DNA of 64,000 nt from Propionivibrio soli. GTDB lineage: Bacteria; Pseudomonadota; Gammaproteobacteria; Burkholderiales; Rhodocyclaceae. The stretch spans positions 121,077-185,076 of the forward strand of contig NZ_JANZKY010000013.1 of the NCBI RefSeq assembly GCF_025770765.1, written 5' to 3'. The translations under genes were made by a program, and so were the position numbers. A model generated the notes under the pieces. The model was not told where the DNA came from. It made no database searches and saw only the letters and a program-made list of their open reading frames with translations. Shown in pieces: positions 58,907-64,000 of the stretch; position 1 is the first letter of the stretch, and each line of letters begins with the position of its first letter.

Positions 58907-61384
58907 TCACCACCCCTGGGTGGCCATGCGGCGTATCGCTTGCCGCGCTTCAATCGGCAGGAGAAGTTCCGCGTACGCGAGCGGCGTAAGGAGCCCTTCG
59001 TCGAAGCGCAGTAGTCCTCCTGCATCTTCAGAGAGGAGTTCGGCGTCGATCAGGTGGGAAATCAGGGCTGAGAACGCCGTTTTTTCCGCGTACTCGGACG
59101 CCGTGAAATCGTACAACAGCGACAAGCGTTGGGAGAGCAAGTGGCTATCGTTCTCCAGCGCGCGCCGCGTGAGGCGGCCAGAACCGCCGTGCTGCAGCAG
59201 CGCCAGCATCAACAGGTGACGTTCGAGCATGGGACGGAGCGTCTCGCCGAGCAATCGCAATTCGGCGAACTCCGGGCTGTTCGGCTCGGGTGCCGAAAGC
59301 CGCCCTGATTCGTTGCCTTTTAGCAGGCCGCGCTCGGCTAAGGTTTCAACGACCGGCCCAACCCGACTGGCGAGTTCCGATGGCAGCCAAGGAAGGAATA
59401 GTTCCGGCCCGACGAGCGTGTACATCGACGCCACGACTTCGTTCACCTCGCCCGCGGTTAGCGCTCGGTTATGACTTAGCAGACACGCGACAAGCGCGGG
59501 GAGGGCGAACGCGTGCAGGACGTTATTGCGGAAGTAGGCCAGTAAGGGGGCCACTTTTTCCGGAACCCGGATGAGGTCACCCAAGGGGTGAGGTACCCGC
59601 TCCGTAAGGCCAAGCCGTTCGACATGGTTGAGAATCTGCCGGGTGCTGAGCGAGCAGGGAACGACACAGGAAGAATATGGCGCGTCCACGGTCAACGCTT
59701 GGTAATGCGCGAGCATGCGCGTGAGCGTCAATTCGTCGGCAGTCCGTCGCGGGGTCGGCAGAAGGGCGAGGGCGATCAGGTTAACCGGGTTGATCACTAC
59801 GGCTTCATTGAGTCGCCGCGCGAGTTCGAGCGCTGCCTTGCGCGTCACCAGCCGCGGCCAATCGCTTTCCGGATCGGTTGATTGCGTCGTCCAGCCGGGC
59901 CGGTCACTTTCGAGGAATTCAGCGAGAGGCAGCGGATGCCCGAAATTGAGATGCACTTTTCCGAAAATCCGCTTGATGTGGCGCAGGCTACGGATCAAGC
60001 CCCTGAGCGACTCCTTCCGCTTTGGCTTGCCGGCGAGTTCTGCTAGATAGGTTCGTCCCTCGATGACCTTCTCGTAACCGATGTAAACCGGCACGAAAAC
60101 CAACGGCCGGTTATGTTCGCGAATGAAGCTGCTGATCGTCATGCCCAGAATGCCCGCTTTAGGCGTCAATGTGCGACCCGTCCGACTCCGGCCTCCCTCG
60201 ATGAAATATTCGACCGGGAAACCGCGGGTAAGCATGAGATGCAGGTATTCATGGAAAACCGCGGCATAAAGCGCTTGGCCTTTGAGTGACCGGCGCAGAA
60301 AAAAGGCGCCGCAACGGCGTAGCACGGCGCCGACGATCGGCATGTTGAGATTCGCGCCTGCGGCGATGTGCGGTGGCGTCAATCCTTGGCGATAAAGGCA
60401 GTAGGAGAGCAGCAGGTAGTCGATATGGCTGCGATGCGCGGGGACATAGACGATGCCCTGATTTGGCGCAATCCGGGTGACGGCTTCGATGTTGTGAATT
60501 TCGATTCCGTCGTAGAGGCGGTTCCAAAGCCAGGAAAGAAAAAGCTCGAGCGCACGCAAGGTGCCGTAGGAGTAATCCGAAACGATCTCAAGTGCAAAAC
60601 GCCGCGCGCGGTTCTCCGCCTGCTTGATTGAGATGCGATGAGCGGTTGCTTCCGCCTTAATGGCGGCTTGAACCGGAGCTCCGGCGAGAACGACGTCGAT
60701 TTGGGTATGGCGGTGTGACAGGTCCGGCCCGATCGCCATCAAACGTTGGCGGCGGAAATGTACCCGCAGGACCCGGGAAAGCTTCCGTAGCGCCTTTCCC
60801 TCGTCGAGCCCCTCATGAGACAGAATGTTCAGCGAGAGCGGCGGGTTAAAGCGCACAAGAACGTTGCGCCCGTGCAGAACGAGCGTCAGCAGCCGGTACA
60901 GAACACCCGTGCGCCGCCAGGTTTCCGAGAAGAGAGCCTTGAGAATCGAGTCCTGCTTGTCAGGGCGGCGTCCCCACAAGATGGTAACGGGAACGATCTG
61001 AAATTCCCCCGCCGGGTCATTCAGGGCACGCCGCACGATCGCTGTCATTAACGAGGGATGCGCATACCGGTCGCGGGCACGCATGAAAAGCGCTTGACGA
61101 CCCCCCAGGCTGAATGCCGAGTGACCGAAATGCCGCCCTTCAATGACTATGGGTTGGGCGGCGGAGGGCAGCCCCGCACGAAGGGATTCTTCGAAAAGGA
61201 TTAGGAGGTTGGCGAGGGATCGTTCCTGCAGGACGTAAACCACCGGCTTTGTGGCATCCACGCCGAGTCGCGGCAAGTTCTCGGGCAGCACGGTCGTGCG
61301 AACCCAGAAATACAAAGCCCGGCGGGCCAACGGCAGGACCCAACCGGGCATTGCGAAAAAACGGCTCACAGCGATGCGGCGCAA
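58907..61384 (-). CDS. plsB: Glycerol-3-phosphate acyltransferase PlsB
   Basis: PlsB acylates position 1 of sn-glycerol 3-phosphate at the inner membrane, the first step of phospholipid synthesis. The 825-aa protein has the HX4D motif H317-R-S-H-I-D322, G-G-A-x-F-x-R-R (CGAFFLRRSL) and E-G-G-R-S-R-T-G (FIEGGRSRTG) with I-L-G-M-T; E. coli PlsB is 807 aa. The start is TTG at 61382-61384 (M-R-R-I-A-V-S-R); ATG at residue 12 is the alternative. It lies 12 nt after the EF-G-like gene stop and probably shares its transcript. Confidence 0.94.
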   Translation of the reverse strand: MRRIAVSRFFAMPGWVLPLARRALYFWVRTTVLPENLPRLGVDATKPVVYVLQERSLANLLILFEESLRAGLPSAAQPIVIEGRHFGHSAFSLGGRQALFMRARDRYAHPSLMTAIVRRALNDPAGEFQIVPVTILWGRRPDKQDSILKALFSETWRRTGVLYRLLTLVLHGRNVLVRFNPPLSLNILSHEGLDEGKALRKLSRVLRVHFRRQRLMAIGPDLSHRHTQIDVVLAGAPVQAAIKAEATAHRISIKQAENRARRFALEIVSDYSYGTLRALELFLSWLWNRLYDGIEIHNIEAVTRIAPNQGIVYVPAHRSHIDYLLLSYCLYRQGLTPPHIAAGANLNMPIVGAVLRRCGAFFLRRSLKGQALYAAVFHEYLHLMLTRGFPVEYFIEGGRSRTGRTLTPKAGILGMTISSFIREHNRPLVFVPVYIGYEKVIEGRTYLAELAGKPKRKESLRGLIRSLRHIKRIFGKVHLNFGHPLPLAEFLESDRPGWTTQSTDPESDWPRLVTRKAALELARRLNEAVVINPVNLIALALLPTPRRTADELTLTRMLAHYQALTVDAPYSSCVVPCSLSTRQILNHVERLGLTERVPHPLGDLIRVPEKVAPLLAYFRNNVLHAFALPALVACLLSHNRALTAGEVNEVVASMYTLVGPELFLPWLPSELASRVGPVVETLAERGLLKGNESGRLSAPEPNSPEFAELRLLGETLRPMLERHLLMLALLQHGGSGRLTRRALENDSHLLSQRLSLLYDFTASEYAEKTAFSALISHLIDAELLSEDAGGLLRFDEGLLTPLAYAELLLPIEARQAIRRMATQGW

Positions 61385-61396
61385 AGCCCGTTAAGG

Positions 61397-63454
61397 TCAG
61401 TCTTCGTCGAGCCCCACCGTTTTGTACTGGGCCGCGAGTTGCTGCTGCGTTGCAGCAGGGACCGGCGCGTAGTGCGAAAACTCAATGGTGTAGGAGCCTT
61501 GCCCGCCAGTGAGCGACTTCAACCGGCCTTGGTAATCGTCCAATTCGGCTAGCGGCACCTTGCCGGCAATTGCCATCGTTCCCGTTCCGCGTGGCTGCGT
61601 TCCCGTTACTTGTCCACGCTTGCTCGACAGATCGCCGGCGAGGTCACCGACGGCGGCGTCCGGCGCCAGAATTTCGACGTCGACCACCGGCTCCAAGATG
61701 ATCGGAGTGGCGGCACGCACGGCTTCGATCGTTGCCTTGCGTCCTGCGGTGAAGAAGGCGATGTCCTTGCTATCGACAGCGTGGGATTTACCGTCGTACA
61801 CAACGACGCGGACATCGTGCACAGGGAAACCACCGACCACGCCATCTTCCAGCGCCTGGCGCACGCCTTTTTCGACGGCGGCCATGAAGACACCGGGGAT
61901 GGCCCCCCCCTTTACGATATCGACAAATTCAAAGCCGGCGCCGCGTTCACGGGGCTCGACGCGCAGCATGACCTCTCCAAACTGACCGGCGCCGCCGCTC
62001 TGTTTCTTATGTCGGCAATGACCTTCGGCTTTGCCTGTGATCGTTTCGCGATAGGCGATCTGTGGCGGTTTGGTATCCAACTCGATCTTGTACTGTTGCG
62101 CCATCCGTGACAGCTTGGCGCGTAGGTGCATTTCCCCCAGGCCGCGGATAACGGTCTCGTTGGTGGTTGGATGCCGTTCCACCTTGAAGCACGGGTCTTC
62201 GATTTCGAGCTTGTGGAGGACATCGAACAAACGTTGCTCGTCCGATTTGCGTTTCGTCTCGACGGCCAGTCCCTGCATAGGCACCGGGAATTCGAGCGGT
62301 TTGAGGTGGATGTGGTCTTCCTCGTGTGAATCGTGCAGAACGCAGTCGAACTCTATTTCGTCGACTTTGGCGATGGCGCCGATATCGCCCGGGATCAGGG
62401 CGTCAACCTCCACATAGTCCTTGCCTTGCAGCCGATACAAATGGCCGACCTTGAACGCCCGCTTGGCGTCCCCGACGAGAAGTTGGGAATCCTTCTTGAT
62501 GGTGCCCTGATGTACCCGGAACACGCCCAGTTTGCCGACAAACGGATCGCTGACGATCTTGAAGACGTGGGCGAGCACATGCATACCCGAATCGGGCTTG
62601 GCGTCGAATGGCACACTATTCGGGTCGTCCAGCAGCCCCTTGTAGAAGGGCGGCGGGTTGCCTTCAGCCGGGTTCGGCGCAAGTTTGACGAGAGTGTTCA
62701 ACAACTGGGGAATGCCGGCACCGGTTTTGGCGGATACAAAGAGGATGGGAATCAAGTGCCCTGCGCGCAGCGCCTTCTCGAACGGCGCGTGCAGTTCGTC
62801 CGGACTGGGGTCTGCCCCTTCATCGAGATAACGGGCGAGAAGGTCCTCGTCTTCTTCGACGATCTGGTCGATCAAGGCCCGGTGCGCTGCAGCCACCGAT
62901 TCGAAGTCGCTGTCGCCACTGTCGTGCCCCAGCAGTTCCACAACGTCCTGCGCGTGGTGTGCCGGAAGGTCCAACAACAAGCACTCGTGACCGAAGCGTT
63001 CGCGAATCTCGTTGACCAGTTTGGGAAGGTCGACGTTTTCCGCGTCGATCTTATTGATCACAATCATCCGGCAGAGCCCACGAGCGGCAGCGAATCGCAT
63101 CATGCGCTCGGTCGTTAGTTCGATGCCGGTTTGGGCATTGATGATGATGAGCGCGGTGTCCACCGCTGCCAGGGCGCCGATAGCCTGTCCGGCAAAATCC
63201 GGGTATCCGGGTGTGTCGATGAGATGGACTTGCGTATCGAGCCAGTTGAAGCTCGCCATGGCGGAATTGATCGAGTGGCCGAGTTCCTTTTCTTGAGGGT
63301 CGAAATCGCACACCGTGTTTCCCTTTTCGACCGTTCCGCGGCTGGTAATGGCTCCCGCGGCGGCGAGCAGGGTTTCGGCAAGTGTCGTCTTTCCGGACGC
63401 GCCGTGTCCGACAAGAGCGACAGTACGAAGGTTGGCGGTGATGTTTTGACCCAT
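61397..63454 (-). CDS. Elongation factor G-like GTPase (FusA paralogue)
   Basis: A 685-aa EF-G-like protein. G1 is GHGASGKT (16-23), not the AHIDAGKT of canonical EF-G. G3 is DTPGY and G4 NKID. Domains II to V follow, including SGGAGQFGEVMLRVEP and GTGTMAIAGKVPLAELDDYQGRLKSLTGGQGSYTIEFSHYAPVP at the C-terminus. The divergent G1 and domain-IV features fit the 'EF-G-like/EF-G2' group found in many bacteria, whose translation role is unclear. It is not in an rpsL-rpsG-fusA operon. Start ATG 63452-63454 follows GGGAGAAA. plsB follows 12 nt after the stop. Confidence 0.9.
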   Translation of the reverse strand: MGQNITANLRTVALVGHGASGKTTLAETLLAAAGAITSRGTVEKGNTVCDFDPQEKELGHSINSAMASFNWLDTQVHLIDTPGYPDFAGQAIGALAAVDTALIIINAQTGIELTTERMMRFAAARGLCRMIVINKIDAENVDLPKLVNEIRERFGHECLLLDLPAHHAQDVVELLGHDSGDSDFESVAAAHRALIDQIVEEDEDLLARYLDEGADPSPDELHAPFEKALRAGHLIPILFVSAKTGAGIPQLLNTLVKLAPNPAEGNPPPFYKGLLDDPNSVPFDAKPDSGMHVLAHVFKIVSDPFVGKLGVFRVHQGTIKKDSQLLVGDAKRAFKVGHLYRLQGKDYVEVDALIPGDIGAIAKVDEIEFDCVLHDSHEEDHIHLKPLEFPVPMQGLAVETKRKSDEQRLFDVLHKLEIEDPCFKVERHPTTNETVIRGLGEMHLRAKLSRMAQQYKIELDTKPPQIAYRETITGKAEGHCRHKKQSGGAGQFGEVMLRVEPRERGAGFEFVDIVKGGAIPGVFMAAVEKGVRQALEDGVVGGFPVHDVRVVVYDGKSHAVDSKDIAFFTAGRKATIEAVRAATPIILEPVVDVEILAPDAAVGDLAGDLSSKRGQVTGTQPRGTGTMAIAGKVPLAELDDYQGRLKSLTGGQGSYTIEFSHYAPVPAATQQQLAAQYKTVGLDED

Positions 63455-63849
63455 GTTTTCTCCCGGTAATGTCGAACGCACTCTCCCGCAGGACGCGTAT
63501 CAGACGATGTCCCTGGTAGAGCAATTGGCTACTCAAGATTCATCCGCTACTGCATGCATTCTACCCCTTGTCGGCCTTTCGCCAAGCGTCGGTCCCGGGC
63601 GAATAAAACAACCCTCTCAGATCTTTCAATCGCCAATTCTTCTCGCGTTGGAAGACGGGATAAATGACGCTCGCAAAACCTAATAGCGGCACCTCGGATT
63701 GACTTTTCTGATCAGTTTATTTTTTTGAGTAAGAAGGGATTTTTTGTTTGACCCCGTTGTCTCGCCGGCGGATAATTTTCAACTTGTTTTTCATGTTTCC
63801 GGCCCTCTGTGAGGGTCTTGGCCGACCGGAAAGGTCAAAGGGAGTGACG
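63455..63849. other. Divergent promoter region
   Basis: These 395 bases separate the EF-G-like gene (minus) and the carboxylase gene (plus). The stretch 63690-63790 is markedly AT-rich with T-runs, in contrast to the rest of the window, and contains the promoter at 63748-63776. A GGCCCTC/GAGGGTC hairpin lies near 63803-63820 in the carboxylase leader. No coding frame is supported. Confidence 0.5.
63748..63776 (+). promoter_or_regulatory. Sigma70-type promoter of the acyl-CoA carboxylase gene
   Basis: TTGACC (63748-63753), 17 nt, GATAAT (63771-63776). Each hexamer differs from consensus at one position. Transcription would begin near 63783, about 67 nt before the ATG. Confidence 0.75.
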
Positions 63850-64000
63850 ATGAGCGGGAAGACGAAGAAGCAGTTGGGGGTCTTGCGTGAGTTACGTGAG
63901 CGTGCGGTGTTGGGGGGAGGGCAGAAGCGGATCGATCAGCAGCACGAGCGGGGCAAGTTGACCGCGCGGGAGCGGCTGGCGCTGTTGCTGGACGAAGGCT
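63850..64000 (+). CDS. pccB: Acyl-CoA carboxylase carboxyltransferase subunit (PccB-like), 5' part
   Basis: The first 50 codons only are in the window: [23 protein letters not shown], then [26 protein letters not shown]. The G-K-L-T-A-R-E-R stretch is the N-terminal signature of propionyl-/methylcrotonyl-CoA carboxylase beta subunits. These transfer carboxyl from biotin to the acyl-CoA. Pcc is the more common match for an N-terminus of this length, but substrate cannot be fixed from this fragment. GGGAG precedes the ATG by 6 nt. The gene continues past the window edge. Confidence 0.85.
   Translation, partial: MSGKTKKQLGVLRELRERAVLGGGQKRIDQQHERGKLTARERLALLLDEG

Noticed and set aside
63505..63560. 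D-arm-like GGTAGAGCAATTGGC before the EF-G-like gene
   Set aside because: No T arm with TTCRANY and no acceptor stem; coincidental resemblance.

Overview
The window is about 60 percent GC, gene-dense and chromosomal. It reads as a betaproteobacterium, with Rhodocyclales or Nitrosomonadales relatives the best guess. The grounds are the block dac - D-amino acid aminotransferase - ybeD - lipB - lipA, a QseE/QseG/QseF (GlrK/GlrR) operon, yifB and ubiK beside a TorF-type porin - glnK - amtB unit, and general codon use. No IS element, integrase, phage gene, CRISPR array, tRNA or rRNA was found. The organism is an inference; no 16S or other phylogenetic marker lies in the window.

Layout. 1-7.4 kb: end of a pteridine-reductase-like SDR gene, an unrecognised gene, murB and metH. 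The metH leader carries a sigma70 promoter, a SAM-II-like riboswitch and an intrinsic terminator. 7.4-13.8 kb: DUF4197 protein, glrR-qseG-glrK, and divergently a bactofilin plus an N-acyl amino acid synthase-like gene behind a sigma54 promoter with two GlrR-type dyads; then arginase. 14-20.2 kb: a beta-propeller lactonase, the dac-dat-ybeD-lipB-lipA operon, a candidate small RNA with its own terminator, and a small cytochrome c lipoprotein. 20.5-28.2 kb: a four-gene MacAB/NodT efflux operon, and a Spy/CpxP-like gene divergent from an OmpR/EnvZ-type two-component system. 28.3-34 kb: DapA-family aldolase, orphan HicA-like protein, Bcr/CflA transporter, yifB, ubiK. 33-36 kb: porin-glnK-amtB nitrogen unit behind a second sigma54 promoter. 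36-43.9 kb: aldehyde dehydrogenase, transaldolase-like protein, cfa, cytochrome b561 with two YceI proteins and a divergent LysR regulator, glycosyltransferase. 44-48 kb: LysR regulator, shikimate/quinate dehydrogenase, TRAP binding protein and type II dehydroquinase, which look like a quinate/shikimate catabolic module. 48-50.7 kb: DUF4254-GT2-GT9 surface-glycan genes. 51-53.4 kb: YdhR, NUDIX and DUF4406 genes divergent from a DeoR regulator across a periodic operator. 53.4-64 kb: diheme cytochrome, DUF4142, OmpA-like lipoprotein, NUDIX, AcpH-like, lytic transglycosylase with a long leader, plsB, an EF-G paralogue and the start of an acyl-CoA carboxylase gene.

The most interesting material is regulatory: a SAM-II-type element on metH outside its usual alphaproteobacterial setting, a GlrR/sigma54 circuit aimed at a bactofilin gene, an unannotated C-rich small RNA, a 200-nt leader on a lytic transglycosylase gene, and 10-bp-phased operator repeats for a DeoR regulator. 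No wholly new multi-gene system is evident. All calls are from reading the sequence; no database search was run.
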